From assembly GCF_011009015.1 (NCBI RefSeq), contig NZ_CP048878.1:122501-186500 (forward strand): a stretch of 64,000 bases of DNA. Direction: 5' to 3'. Below the pieces are notes generated by a model. It had not been told where the DNA came from, made no database searches, and worked only from the letters and a program-made list of their open reading frames with translations. Of this stretch, positions 38,065 through 46,721 are shown in pieces (within the stretch, counting starts at the first letter, position 1; each line of letters begins with the position of its first letter). The translations under genes and the position numbers were made by a program. Origin of the DNA: Spartinivicinus ruber (GTDB taxonomy: Bacteria > Pseudomonadota > Gammaproteobacteria > Pseudomonadales > Zooshikellaceae).

Positions 38065-38616
38065 TTACTTATAAACAACTGGAACAACCGAATTGGTCAA
38101 TTGAGCTACAGCATGCTTTATTTTTGTTTCAAATTTTGGATTGATAAGTCGATTATTTTCTGTATCAAAATTATTAAAGAAGTTTGGAATAGAAACACTG
38201 TCTTTAATATCAGCTCCCATGAAGGGAGCTGATTCCACGGCGGCTCTTAGAACACTTTGGGCACCACTGGGGCCAGGTGAGGTCGCAAGAAAAATAGTTG
38301 GTTTATTACCGAATATGGATTTGTTAATTCGGGAGGTCCAATCGTACAGATTTTTGAAAGCAGCTGTAAAAGTACCGTTGTGTTCAGCAAAAGAAACAAT
38401 AATAGCATCTGCTTCAGCAAGCTTATTGAAAAATGCTTTAGCTTCTTTGGGTTGCCCCAATTGTGCTTCTCTCTCGTCACTGAAGATGGGCATTTCGTAA
38501 TCATTAATATTCAGTGTTTCAACTTTGGCATTGTCGATCAGATTAGCTGTATACAACGCTAGTCGTTGATTAATAGAACTTTTATTATTACTTGCTGCAA
38601 ATGCTAAAATTTTCAT
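38065..38616 (-). CDS. NADPH-dependent FMN reductase-family flavoprotein
   Basis: A 183-residue flavodoxin-fold reductase. The FMN phosphate-binding start is KILAFAASNNKSSINQRLA, and ADAIIVSFAEHNGTFTAAFKNLYDWTSR and FLATSPGPSGAQSVLR are the family hallmarks. It is the second gene of a unit with the VOC protein (38 bp gap, AAGGAG before the ATG). The unit is preceded by a SoxR-type promoter, which suggests a role in response to redox-cycling compounds. Confidence 0.9.
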   Translation of the reverse strand: MKILAFAASNNKSSINQRLALYTANLIDNAKVETLNINDYEMPIFSDEREAQLGQPKEAKAFFNKLAEADAIIVSFAEHNGTFTAAFKNLYDWTSRINKSIFGNKPTIFLATSPGPSGAQSVLRAAVESAPFMGADIKDSVSIPNFFNNFDTENNRLINPKFETKIKHAVAQLTNSVVPVVYK

Positions 38617-38654
38617 ATGCTCTCCTTTTTGGTAACTTCAAAGGGAAGGGTATA

Positions 38655-39071
38655 TTAACGTGTAAGGTTTCTTTGCTCAGGAATATCACTTAAATACTCA
38701 ACAAACTCTACTTCGTAGCCTGCTGGATCAAGAAAGTACACATTCTTGCGGTATGGCTCTTCTACACCTTCTTTGTGGATTTCAAAACCGGCACTTTTGA
38801 GACGAGAAATTGTGGTTTCAATACTGTTGGTGACATAGGCAAAGTGGGCGAACCCAACTTGATGGCCTTCTAAATTCCTATTTTCCCCTTTGCCATGATC
38901 ACTAAATGCGATGTAGTGATAATCATCACCAAAGTGTATCCAGTTTCGAGGCTTGCCATTCCAATGACCGCTACCTTCTGTACGGATTTTCCAGTGGGGA
39001 AAAGCTGCTTGATAAAAAGCCAGTACTTTAGGGATATTTGATACCACTAGGTTTACATGCTCAAGATACAT
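38655..39071 (-). CDS. VOC-family protein in SoxR-linked operon
   Basis: A 138-residue glyoxalase-fold protein: YLEHVNLVVSNIPKVLAFYQAAFP at the start, FAHFAYVTNSIETTISRL in the middle, and NVYFLDPAGYEVEFVEYL at the end. His, Glu and related metal-ligand positions appear present, so it may bind a divalent metal. It is the first gene after the soxS-like promoter, with AAGGAG ahead of the ATG. Substrate unknown. Confidence 0.85.
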   Translation of the reverse strand: MYLEHVNLVVSNIPKVLAFYQAAFPHWKIRTEGSGHWNGKPRNWIHFGDDYHYIAFSDHGKGENRNLEGHQVGFAHFAYVTNSIETTISRLKSAGFEIHKEGVEEPYRKNVYFLDPAGYEVEFVEYLSDIPEQRNLTR

Positions 39072-39116
39072 ACGGTTTTCTCCTTGTTTTGTTGGCTAGT
39101 GCTCTTGTTCCGTTGC

Positions 39117-39147
39117 AGGATAAAACCTCAAGTTAACTTGAGGTAAA
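39117..39147 (-). promoter_or_regulatory. SoxR-activated promoter with SoxR box
   Basis: On the minus strand, -35 TTTACC (39142-39147) and -10 TATCCT (39117-39122) are 19 bp apart. The perfect 20-bp palindrome at 39125-39144, ACCTCAAGTTAACTTGAGGT, covers the spacer. The over-long spacer and this palindrome are as in the E. coli soxS promoter. It reads into the VOC/FMN-reductase unit and lies 44 bp upstream of soxR. Confidence 0.9.
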
Positions 39148-39187
39148 GTGTTTTTTTCACTATTATTTAAAAAACTCTGGAGGTCCT

Positions 39188-39628
39188 ATGCAACAAGCGA
39201 CTTGGAGCGTTGGTAAAGTTGCCAAACGATGCGGGCTTAAAGTAAGCACCTTACACTTCTATGAAGAAAAGGGGCTTATCCGTAGCTGGCGTAATGCTGG
39301 TAATCAGAGGCGTTACAAGCCTGATGTGCTACGGAGAATATCGGTGATAAAAGCAGCCCAAAAAATGGGAATTAGTTTAGCGTCTATCAAAAAAGCTTTT
39401 GCTGCATTGCCGGATAACCGTACCCCCACAATGGAAGACTGGCAGTTACTATCAACCAGCTGGCGGGATGATATCAATGCGCGCATTGCATATCTTGAGC
39501 GACTGCGGGATTCGTTGACAGGCTGCATTGGCTGCGGATGTTTATCAATGAAAAACTGTCCAATTTACAATGAAGATGACAAATTGGCTGCAGAAGGTAC
39601 CGGACCTGTAATATTGGATAGGAAATAA
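39188..39628 (+). CDS. soxR: Redox-sensitive activator SoxR
   Basis: A 146-residue MerR-family regulator. The HTH is at the N-terminus (SVGKVAKRCGLKVSTLHFYEEKGL, RNAGNQRRY), then a dimerisation helix, and the [2Fe-2S] cluster cysteines C113, C116, C118 and C124 in CIGCGCLSMKNC. All four ligands of SoxR are present. Oxidation of the cluster switches on promoters with a 19-bp spacer. GGAGGT precedes the ATG, and the matching promoter is in the divergent intergenic region. Confidence 0.95.
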   Translation: MQQATWSVGKVAKRCGLKVSTLHFYEEKGLIRSWRNAGNQRRYKPDVLRRISVIKAAQKMGISLASIKKAFAALPDNRTPTMEDWQLLSTSWRDDINARIAYLERLRDSLTGCIGCGCLSMKNCPIYNEDDKLAAEGTGPVILDRK

Positions 39629-39850
39629 AAAATTATATTGCAACTGGTTTCTAGTTTCACATAGCTGATGCAGGTTTTGGATCACCTTGATATTTGCTGT
39701 ACATTGATTTTGCTACTCTCCTTGAAAGCACCAAAAAGACTTACAACAGCTTTTACAAACATTTTACATATCACTTACTTTTGTCTGACCACAGCATGGG
39801 GTTTAGCCATTACAGTGGAAGATAACAGCTAATCAATCAGGAGAGTAGCC

Positions 39851-41191
39851 ATGAAAGTAAGTAATTTCAAACAACTCGCCGCAGGTGTGGTAAGCAGCTT
39901 AATGCTGGTTGCAACTATTGCCAGCGCGAGAGTAGAGCCCATTAATCTGGCAGTAGATTTAGCCACCCCAGTATTAGAAGCAGATAAAGCACAAAAAGCT
40001 TTTGTGAAAATTTCATTAACAGGTATTAAACCAGATCAAGCCACAGTTAAACGAACCCCTACCAATATAGCTATTGTCCTAGATAAATCAGGTTCTATGC
40101 AGGGCAATAAAATTCGTCATGCCAGAGATGCAGCGATTATGGCAATTAATCAGTTAGGGGCGGAGGACATCGTTTCTGTAGTGACTTATGACACTACTGT
40201 GAGTGTAGTAGTTCCTGCTACTAAAGTGGTTAATAAGACAAATATTGCCAATATGATAAGACAGATTCAGGCAAATGGATCAACAGCTCTTTTTGCGGGA
40301 GTTAGTAAAGGTGCTGATGAAATTCGTAAATATATCAGTGCTAACCGAGTAAATCGGGTTATTTTATTATCTGATGGCTTAGCTAATGTGGGGCCTCAGT
40401 TACCGTCTGAGCTTGGTCAGTTAGGCGCTTCACTAGCTAAAGAGGGCATTAGTGTTACCACTATTGGTTTAGGACTGGGTTATAATGAAGATTTAATGAC
40501 CCAACTAGCTGGATATAGTGATGGTAACCATGCTTTTGTAGAAAATGCTCAGGATCTGGCAAAAATATTTCATAGTGAATTTGGTGATGTTTTATCTGTG
40601 ATTGCTCAGGGGGTGAATATTGAAATTCATTGTGCCAGTGGAGTTCGGCCGATTCGAATTCTTGGCCGTGAGGGAGAAGTGATTGGCAATAAAGTAAGAA
40701 CCCGACTTAATCAGTTGTATAGCACTCAAGAAAAATACTTGATTCTAGAAGTGGAAGTGCCACCAGGTAAAGCTGGCCAGCAAAAAGACATAGCTTCAGT
40801 ACAAGTAAACTATAACAACATGTTTAACAAAAAACAGGAGGCTCTGTCAGGGTTAGCTGTAGCAAGTTTTTCTCAATCTAAGCAACAGGTTGTGGAAGCA
40901 ATTAATAAAGATGTCTATGAAGATTCTGTTGAACAGGTAGCAAATGAGGAGACTAAGAAAGCGATCAGGCTAAGAGATGAAGGTAATATTCCTGCAGCAA
41001 AAGCTGCGTTAAAACAGAGTGCTGATTATCTTGCTGAAGAGTCAAAAATAGTGAAATCTGAAAAATTGAAAAAACAACAGGAAGAAGTATTGGGTGATGC
41101 AGCTGCACTTGAATCTGAGGCTGATTGGAATAAAAATCGGAAACTGCTGAAAGAGAAACAATACAAACGGGCTAAGCAACAGAGTTATTAG
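39851..41191 (+). CDS. Secreted von Willebrand factor A domain protein
   Basis: A 446-residue protein with signal peptide (MLVATIASARVEP, cleaved near residue 26). Then a beta-rich N-terminal part and a VWA domain with a complete MIDAS DKSGSM (Asp78, Ser80, Ser82), TALFAG and LLSDGLANVG. The C-terminal ~110 residues are charged and helical (EQVANEETKKAIRLRDEGN, LKKQQEEVLGD), TPR- or coiled-coil-like. It probably acts in the periplasm as a metal-dependent adhesion or signal-binding module. A kinase and regulator follow in the same direction after a hairpin. CAGGAGAG precedes the ATG. Confidence 0.9.
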   Translation: MKVSNFKQLAAGVVSSLMLVATIASARVEPINLAVDLATPVLEADKAQKAFVKISLTGIKPDQATVKRTPTNIAIVLDKSGSMQGNKIRHARDAAIMAINQLGAEDIVSVVTYDTTVSVVVPATKVVNKTNIANMIRQIQANGSTALFAGVSKGADEIRKYISANRVNRVILLSDGLANVGPQLPSELGQLGASLAKEGISVTTIGLGLGYNEDLMTQLAGYSDGNHAFVENAQDLAKIFHSEFGDVLSVIAQGVNIEIHCASGVRPIRILGREGEVIGNKVRTRLNQLYSTQEKYLILEVEVPPGKAGQQKDIASVQVNYNNMFNKKQEALSGLAVASFSQSKQQVVEAINKDVYEDSVEQVANEETKKAIRLRDEGNIPAAKAALKQSADYLAEESKIVKSEKLKKQQEEVLGDAAALESEADWNKNRKLLKEKQYKRAKQQSY

Positions 41192-41198
41192 CCTAATC

Positions 41199-41233
41199 AA
41201 GCTTCCTCTCCCAAAGGGAGGGAGAGGAAGCTT
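41199..41233 (+). terminator. 14-bp perfect hairpin between VWA gene and histidine kinase gene
   Basis: AAGCTTCCTCTCCC and GGGAGAGGAAGCTT pair perfectly around a 7-nt loop, starting 7 nt after the VWA stop codon. There is no T tract, so it may be an intercistronic processing or partial-termination hairpin that makes VWA more abundant than the kinase. Confidence 0.6.
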
Positions 41234-41271
41234 AATTTGAGGTAGTTTTGCATTATTCTCTGAGGAGTGAA

Positions 41272-42939
41272 ATGAGAAAACTGACGGCACAACAGAAAAT
41301 TAAATATGTGTTGGTGTTACTTATTACCCTACCTATTTGTATTCTTTCCTGGTTAAGCTATGAGTTACAAAAAAATGAGCAGATCGTTCAGGCTCATCAA
41401 GCGCAAAGCTTAATAGACTCACAACTGAAAAGAGTGGAACGAGAGTTACAAGCCTACTTTGAACAACTTGAAATACAATTAAGATCGGATCAGCAAACCT
41501 TGGCTAATTTACAGCAGTCGAAATTAACCGATCAAGTAAGGGACTATTTGCAAGCCTCACCTTTAGTGCAGAATATTTTTATTTTAGCGAATTCAGGAAG
41601 CTTACTATTTCCTTCCAATAATCAAATATCAATTAAGGAGGAGAATTTTATTAGCCAAACCAAACCCATATGGAGTAATCCAGAGCTATTTCAGCACTTG
41701 GCCAGCCAAGACGAAGCACAGCAGTTGCAGGTATCTACTGACAGTACGGCACGATTAGAAGTAGAAGCTTTTGCCAGTCCTGCTAGTCAGAAGAAAGCAG
41801 TAGCGAGTTTTGCACCTAATATTTTATCTAGTGGTTGGATTAGTTGGTATTCAGGGAACCACCACCGATTATTATTCTGGGTAAAAGACTCGCTAAATCG
41901 GGTGATTGGTTTTGATTTAAACCGAATGCGAATGTTATCAGACTTAATTAATCGTTTACCAGATGCATCTCAATATAGTAAAAGCCTGCATCAATCTGCA
42001 ATTCGGTTGCTTAATGATAAATCAAATATCCTGTATCAGTGGGGTAGCTATGTTATTAAAGAAAATGAACAAGCGTTAGGAACCCGTTATTTGTCGCCAC
42101 CGTTAGCGAATTGGAAGGTTGCATATTTTGGTGATAATTCAAAAATGGTTAATCTAAATTGGGTTGGTACTTTAACTGGTTTGTTGGCTTTTATGATTGC
42201 GCTAATTGGTTTAGGTGTTTACTTTTACCGTGAACAACAACGAGAAATGATTCAAGCACAGCAACGAGTAAGCTTTGTTAATCAAGTTTCTCATGAGCTA
42301 AAAACACCACTGACTAATATACGAATGTATGCAGAGTTATTAACTGATCAGTTATATGAGGAAGATCAGCAACAAAGTAAATACTTAAAGGTAATTACGG
42401 GAGAGAGCTTGCGCCTTTCAAGGTTAATTGAAAATGTACTTAATTTTTCTCGGGCTCAGCGTAATGCAATTAAAATAAATAAACTGCCAGGTATTATTGA
42501 TGAATGTGTTAAAAACACGATAGTCGCTTTTGAAGCTACTCTTCATAATAAAGGTATGCAGTTTGAGGTTAGTTATTCTGCTGAACAGCCTGTTTATTTT
42601 GATAAAGGAGTAATTGAGCAAATACTGAATAATTTGTTCAGTAATGCTGAAAAATATGCACATGATGGGAAAAATATTAGTGTAACTACTCAATTGCTGA
42701 ATGAACATTGTAAAATAACAGTTCAAGACTATGGGCCTGGAATTCCTACGTATGCCCGTAATAGAATTTTTGAACCATTCTACAGAGTAAGTTCAAAACT
42801 AACCGATGGTATTAGTGGTACTGGTATTGGGTTGAATATTGCCAGGCAATTAGCAAGGCTACATGGAGGAGACTTAACCCTTTCAGGTATGGAAGTGGGT
42901 ACTTGCCTTGTCTTGAGTATTAATGTCTCGTCTGAATGA
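41272..42939 (+). CDS. Membrane sensor histidine kinase linked to VWA protein
   Basis: About 555 residues. TM1 is near 8-28, followed by a ~280-residue periplasmic domain with early coiled-coil character, and TM2 near 295-320 (TLTGLLAFMIALIGLGVYF). There is no clear HAMP. HisKA reads FVNQVSHELKTPLTNIRMY, and HATPase has NLFSNAEKYA, DYGPGIP and GTGIGLNIARQLARLHGG. I start at ATG 41272 because GAGGAG precedes it; a TTG at 41248 lies upstream. The regulator gene begins 13 bp after its end. The large periplasmic domain may contact the upstream VWA protein; this is inference. Confidence 0.9.
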   Translation: MRKLTAQQKIKYVLVLLITLPICILSWLSYELQKNEQIVQAHQAQSLIDSQLKRVERELQAYFEQLEIQLRSDQQTLANLQQSKLTDQVRDYLQASPLVQNIFILANSGSLLFPSNNQISIKEENFISQTKPIWSNPELFQHLASQDEAQQLQVSTDSTARLEVEAFASPASQKKAVASFAPNILSSGWISWYSGNHHRLLFWVKDSLNRVIGFDLNRMRMLSDLINRLPDASQYSKSLHQSAIRLLNDKSNILYQWGSYVIKENEQALGTRYLSPPLANWKVAYFGDNSKMVNLNWVGTLTGLLAFMIALIGLGVYFYREQQREMIQAQQRVSFVNQVSHELKTPLTNIRMYAELLTDQLYEEDQQQSKYLKVITGESLRLSRLIENVLNFSRAQRNAIKINKLPGIIDECVKNTIVAFEATLHNKGMQFEVSYSAEQPVYFDKGVIEQILNNLFSNAEKYAHDGKNISVTTQLLNEHCKITVQDYGPGIPTYARNRIFEPFYRVSSKLTDGISGTGIGLNIARQLARLHGGDLTLSGMEVGTCLVLSINVSSE

Positions 42940-42952
42940 TGGGTATATATCA

Positions 42953-43636
42953 ATGAAAGTGTTAATAGCTGAAGATGATACTTTTATCCGAGAAGGATTA
43001 AACGACTTGCTCAGCAATGAGGGATACTACTGTATTCTTGCAGAAAACGGTCTACAAGCATGGCTGCTGTTTCAGGCTGAGCATCCTGATTTAGTTCTAT
43101 TGGATATAATGATGCCAGAGAAAGACGGTTACACTTTGTGTCGTGAAATTCGACAAATTAATCAAGATATCCCAGTTATTTTTATTACTGCCAAATCGGA
43201 AGAAATTGATCAGGTACTTGGCTTGGAGTTAGGAGCTGATGATTATATTATGAAACCATTTGGCACCCGAGAGGTTGTCGCAAGAATTCGTGCCGTGACT
43301 CGTCGTTATTTACGGTTACAGTCCAAAGTAACAAAAGTCAGTACATTTACAATTTCTGGTTTAGTTATTTACCCTGATGAGCTGAGGGCTCAAAGGGGAG
43401 AGCAAATAATTGATCTGAGCTTACGAGATATCAAGATTCTCAGCTTATTATATGTAGAGCGAGGTAAAGTAGTTGATCGAGATGCTTTGTTTAATCACTG
43501 TTGGGGGCGTGGCTATATTGCATCAAGTCGTACTTTAGACCAGCATATATCAAAACTACGGAAGGCAATAGAAGTGGACCCTAAGAATCCTGCAATAATT
43601 AAAACAGTGCATGGGGTTGGATACCGAGTTGAATAA
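42953..43636 (+). CDS. OmpR-family response regulator linked to VWA/kinase
   Basis: A 227-residue regulator. The receiver has the acidic pair EDD (7-9), phospho-acceptor Asp51 in LVLLDIMMPEKDG and Lys in DDYIMKPFG. The winged helix contains LSLRDIKILSLL and ends KTVHGVGYRVE. The ATG at 42953 is the natural start of the receiver; an upstream in-frame ATG at 42923 overlaps the kinase gene. It is the partner of the kinase just upstream. The target is unknown, but the VWA gene of the same unit is an obvious candidate. Confidence 0.9.
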   Translation: MKVLIAEDDTFIREGLNDLLSNEGYYCILAENGLQAWLLFQAEHPDLVLLDIMMPEKDGYTLCREIRQINQDIPVIFITAKSEEIDQVLGLELGADDYIMKPFGTREVVARIRAVTRRYLRLQSKVTKVSTFTISGLVIYPDELRAQRGEQIIDLSLRDIKILSLLYVERGKVVDRDALFNHCWGRGYIASSRTLDQHISKLRKAIEVDPKNPAIIKTVHGVGYRVE

Positions 43637-43651
43637 AGGTGCCCTAAAGGC

Positions 43652-43679
43652 TTGACATTATTATTTATAGCATTAAGAT
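43652..43679 (+). promoter_or_regulatory. Sigma-70-type promoter of the candidate RNA
   Basis: A perfect -35 TTGACA (43652-43657), 16-bp spacer and -10-like TAAGAT (43674-43679). No open reading frame follows before the terminator at 43944. Confidence 0.5.
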
Positions 43680-43685
43680 ACCTAA

Positions 43686-43978
43686 ATTTTAAACAAACAC
43701 GTAGAAAACGTTTACAATCAGAGAACGTCCTTAAGACATTATTTATAAAGAGTATATTCGGTAACAAGAGATGCAACAACTACCGTCAAATCAGTCATAT
43801 TTATCCAGGGTACACTGCCTAACAATAGGTACGGGCAAGGGTAGCTATGACCTGAACCAGGAACCAATCCAGTAATTGCGTCTCTAACTTTAGGAGGCGC
43901 ATGAGCCTTCTAAGGTAGTTTTTGAAAGATAAACTTTTAAAAGAACCCGGAAGGCATACAAGCTCCGGGTTTTTTTAT
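43686..43978 (+). ncRNA. Candidate small RNA
   Basis: A ~290-nt non-coding unit running from the promoter at 43652-43679 to the intrinsic terminator at 43944-43976. It contains a 12-bp hairpin with G-U pairs (ACTTTAGGAGGC 43887-43898 with GCCTTCTAAGGT 43905-43916) presenting a GCATGA loop. It does not match 6S, tmRNA, RNase P, CsrB or a riboswitch that I recognise. It could instead be a long 3' UTR of the response regulator. Confidence 0.45.
43944..43976 (+). terminator. Strong intrinsic terminator
   Basis: AACCCGGA and TCCGGGTT form an 8-bp GC-rich stem followed by seven T. Confidence 0.92.
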
Positions 43979-44188
43979 GCCTAATAGAAAGTAAGAGTAT
44001 GCCTTTCAAGAAGGCAGTGTGCCTTGTGCCCATAATATGCCCTTCGTTTTAATTATATCTTAAAGGGTTAATCTGAAAGTGTATTTATATAAGCACCCTA
44101 ATAAAGGAATAAAATGAAACTAGTAACCCTCTACAAATCCATTCAGTTCTACTGGTGAAAATAATAGAGATATCAGTGAGTAGTGATA

Positions 44189-44740
44189 ATGAAAATCTTA
44201 CGTTTAAATAAATCAGGCTTACCAATTTCCTGGCTTTCAAAAAATGAAGCTGCAATACTGTATGTTAAACAACAGGTACTGTGGTCATTAGGGGAAAAGA
44301 GTTACAATTTGAGGGGCGGCTTCAATCAAAACGGGTCTCGATCAGAATTGGATTTAGCACCGATAATTGCTTGTGACGGCAATTATAAAAAGAAAAATTT
44401 TACGCCAGCACTAAGTAACTCTCTTTTATTTAGACGTGATGAGTTTCATTGTATGTATTGTGGAGAAATATTTACAGATAAAGAGTTAACTCGTGATCAT
44501 ATTATTCCAAGAGTGCAAGGTGGTGCTGACATTTGGACGAATGTAGTCGCTGCATGCCAACGTTGTAATGGTTATAAAGGCGGTTGTACACCAGAACAAG
44601 CCGGTATGCAATTGTTAGCAATTCCATTCAAGCCCAATGTTTTTGAATTTATGTATCTTGCTAACCGTAATATTTTAGGTGATCAAATGGAATACTTAAG
44701 CGCTAGATTTACAGGGCAAAGAAGTTGGGTCGCTGCATAG
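44189..44740 (+). CDS. HNH endonuclease-family protein
   Basis: A 183-residue protein with a C-terminal HNH nuclease domain. Zinc pairs CMYCGE (about residue 87) and CQRCNG (about 127) flank the metal/catalytic motif TRDHIIPRVQGGADIWTNVV. The N-terminal ~80 residues (LRLNKSGLPISWLSKNEAAILYVK) belong to the chromosomal gammaproteobacterial type, and the gene is not linked to phage genes here. Biological role unknown. I use ATG 44189 rather than the in-frame GTG at 44183. Confidence 0.88.
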   Translation: MKILRLNKSGLPISWLSKNEAAILYVKQQVLWSLGEKSYNLRGGFNQNGSRSELDLAPIIACDGNYKKKNFTPALSNSLLFRRDEFHCMYCGEIFTDKELTRDHIIPRVQGGADIWTNVVAACQRCNGYKGGCTPEQAGMQLLAIPFKPNVFEFMYLANRNILGDQMEYLSARFTGQRSWVAA

Positions 44741-44889
44741 TATACCATTCACGAAGACTTTTAGGGGGTGTTATCACTTATAGGCTTATAGTGTTAACAA
44801 ACCCTAGCTTACTTTAAAATCTTGAAAAATCATTAAGGCTCAAAGAACATAAAGCAAACTGCTTCGTCAAAACCCTAAGAATCTCGTGA

Positions 44890-46161
44890 TTAACTTACTT
44901 TCTTTATATCTGTTCCCTGGTTTTGGTGCTGTTTCAACAGTTTAATATACATTTCTTCAAGCTCTTCATAGGAATGGTTTAGCATTTTTAGCTTACTAAT
45001 AGCGGATTCGTAAGCTTGTTTGTAGTCTGATGACTTAAGTGAGAGGATAATTTTATTTTTTTCTTTTAGTTGTTGTTCAAGAGTAAGTTTTTCATTCTCT
45101 AAGTTATTTATCTTCTTAGTGAGTTTAGTTATATCTTCAAAGAACTCTTGCAGCATTTTTTTCTCTTCAATATCATCTGAGTCAATAGCTGAAGTATCTT
45201 TTTTCTTAAGTCGGTCATTTTTTGCATTTATTTCTGAAATGGCTAGCTCATAATCTTTAATTTCTTTTTCAAGAGATAATATCTTTTCATTTGAGGCTTT
45301 GATTAAATTAGTGAAATTTTGCAGTATTTCATCATTTAGTTTGCTGTCATCTATTTTGGGCACTCCTTTATTACTTAATTCGTCAATTATAGTTTCATAA
45401 GATTCTTTTAGCTCTTCGAGCTTTTTGATTTTATCTTGGTAAGACTTAATCTCTTTAGTATGTTTTTTTTCTAGATTTATGATGTATATATCATTTATTT
45501 TTTCTACATCAATTTTTTCATTAGTAGATAGAAGTTTGTTAAAGAGTATTTTATATCTCTCGTGCAAAAAATGGTGGAAATTATTTTGTTCTAATTTTCT
45601 TTTTAATGCAGAAACTTCAAGTTTAATAAGCTCTTTCCTTAATGTTAAAAAATTAGGTAACGTCAAACCTACAATAGAAGCATTACTTAAAGTTGACTTG
45701 CCATGATAGGATTGTTGTTCATTTAGTAATTGCAACTGGTTATTTAAATAAGTAATGTAATCTACTTGCTTCTTTTCTACTAATTTGCTGATTTCTCTAT
45801 GTGTTCTTTCAATAAAAGAGTTATATTCTGTTTTTATTGAATATATTTTTTCATTGTTTATGGCGTGTTGAAAAAGTTCTATCTCTGAGTTGAATAAAAT
45901 TCGCCTAAGATATAAAATGTGCCTTTTTGATATTTTTAATTTCAAAAATTCCTTAGTACTTAAATCTCCGTTAAGGCTAATTTCATCTGAAATTTCATCT
46001 AAATTTAGCTTTAAGTATTTTTCTATAATATTATATTTGTTTGACAAATAATCTTTTCCTTTTTTGTTAATTTTATTTAGTTGCTTTAAGGCAATAAAAG
46101 CAATGACACTAATAACTAGAGAGTAGTTAACTAATAAAATTAAGAAAAGTTTGTCTTGCAT
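44890..46161 (-). CDS. Membrane-anchored coiled-coil protein, unknown function
   Basis: A 423-residue protein. One N-terminal membrane segment (LFLILLVNYSLVISVIAFIAL, about 4-24) is followed by ~390 residues of almost pure charged helix. Long heptad-like runs include KSYQDKIKKLEELKESYETI and KKINNLENEKLTLEQQLKEK. Codons are strongly A/T-ended, as in the rest of 44.8-50.7 kb. No enzymatic motif. It could be a structural or scaffold protein. I start at ATG 46161; a TTG at 46176 would add five residues. Confidence 0.65.
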   Translation of the reverse strand: MQDKLFLILLVNYSLVISVIAFIALKQLNKINKKGKDYLSNKYNIIEKYLKLNLDEISDEISLNGDLSTKEFLKLKISKRHILYLRRILFNSEIELFQHAINNEKIYSIKTEYNSFIERTHREISKLVEKKQVDYITYLNNQLQLLNEQQSYHGKSTLSNASIVGLTLPNFLTLRKELIKLEVSALKRKLEQNNFHHFLHERYKILFNKLLSTNEKIDVEKINDIYIINLEKKHTKEIKSYQDKIKKLEELKESYETIIDELSNKGVPKIDDSKLNDEILQNFTNLIKASNEKILSLEKEIKDYELAISEINAKNDRLKKKDTSAIDSDDIEEKKMLQEFFEDITKLTKKINNLENEKLTLEQQLKEKNKIILSLKSSDYKQAYESAISKLKMLNHSYEELEEMYIKLLKQHQNQGTDIKKVS

Positions 46162-46721
46162 ATAAGATGATACCAAACCGAATCTGTTTTATGTATACTA
46201 TTATACAATTTTATGGCAGATTGGATGCTTATTGCTAATATTGAATAAGCTATTGTTTTATATATTCTTTTGGTTGTGTTATTACCTAACTACTATAATT
46301 ATAGTTCATTTATCAGAAATGTTATCCACTGTAATTTTAAAAATTGAACCTAAGTCAATATCAGTTTGTCTTATGCTTTGGGCATATGATTTTCGTGTTT
46401 TATATTGTAACTTATAAATAATATATCGGAGGTTGATATTATTTAGTTTAAGTAGAATACTTAATTCTGAGAAAGTTTGTATATTGAGACCATTTGATAA
46501 TTCAGTATGGCAGAGGTCTGGTGAATGTGGGATACAAATTATTAGACATAATACTGTCTTATTTAAACCTCTATGTAAGCAATATGGTAAATTAGGTAAA
46601 ATATATAAACTATCTATGGACTATCCAAAAATTAACAGGTATGGTTATTTCTAAGCTAGTTTGGGGAAAAACAGTAGGTTAATGGCATATTATAAATAAA
46701 AAATTTAAATGGAGTCTATTT
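46162..46721. other. AT-rich intergenic region
   Basis: About 545 bp of very AT-rich sequence between divergent genes. Two short plus-strand open frames (46232-46417, 46433-46654) exist. The first has no ribosome site. In the second, CGGAGG abuts the TTG start directly, so neither is accepted as a gene. Confidence 0.5.

Larger units (their letters stand above)
43637..44182. other. Intergenic region with candidate small-RNA gene
   Basis: About 545 bp with no protein gene. The left part carries the promoter, hairpin and terminator of the candidate RNA listed separately. The right part (43980-44180) is AT-rich leader to the HNH gene. Confidence 0.6.

Noticed and set aside
43650-43980. Riboswitch or known RNA (6S, tmRNA, cyclic-di-GMP switch) in this gap
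   Set aside because: None of the conserved cores of these families could be found; kept only as an unassigned RNA candidate.
46232-46654. Two short plus-strand open frames in the AT-rich gap
   Set aside because: No ribosome site for the first; for the second GGAGG abuts the only start codon, leaving no usable spacing. Their residues look random.
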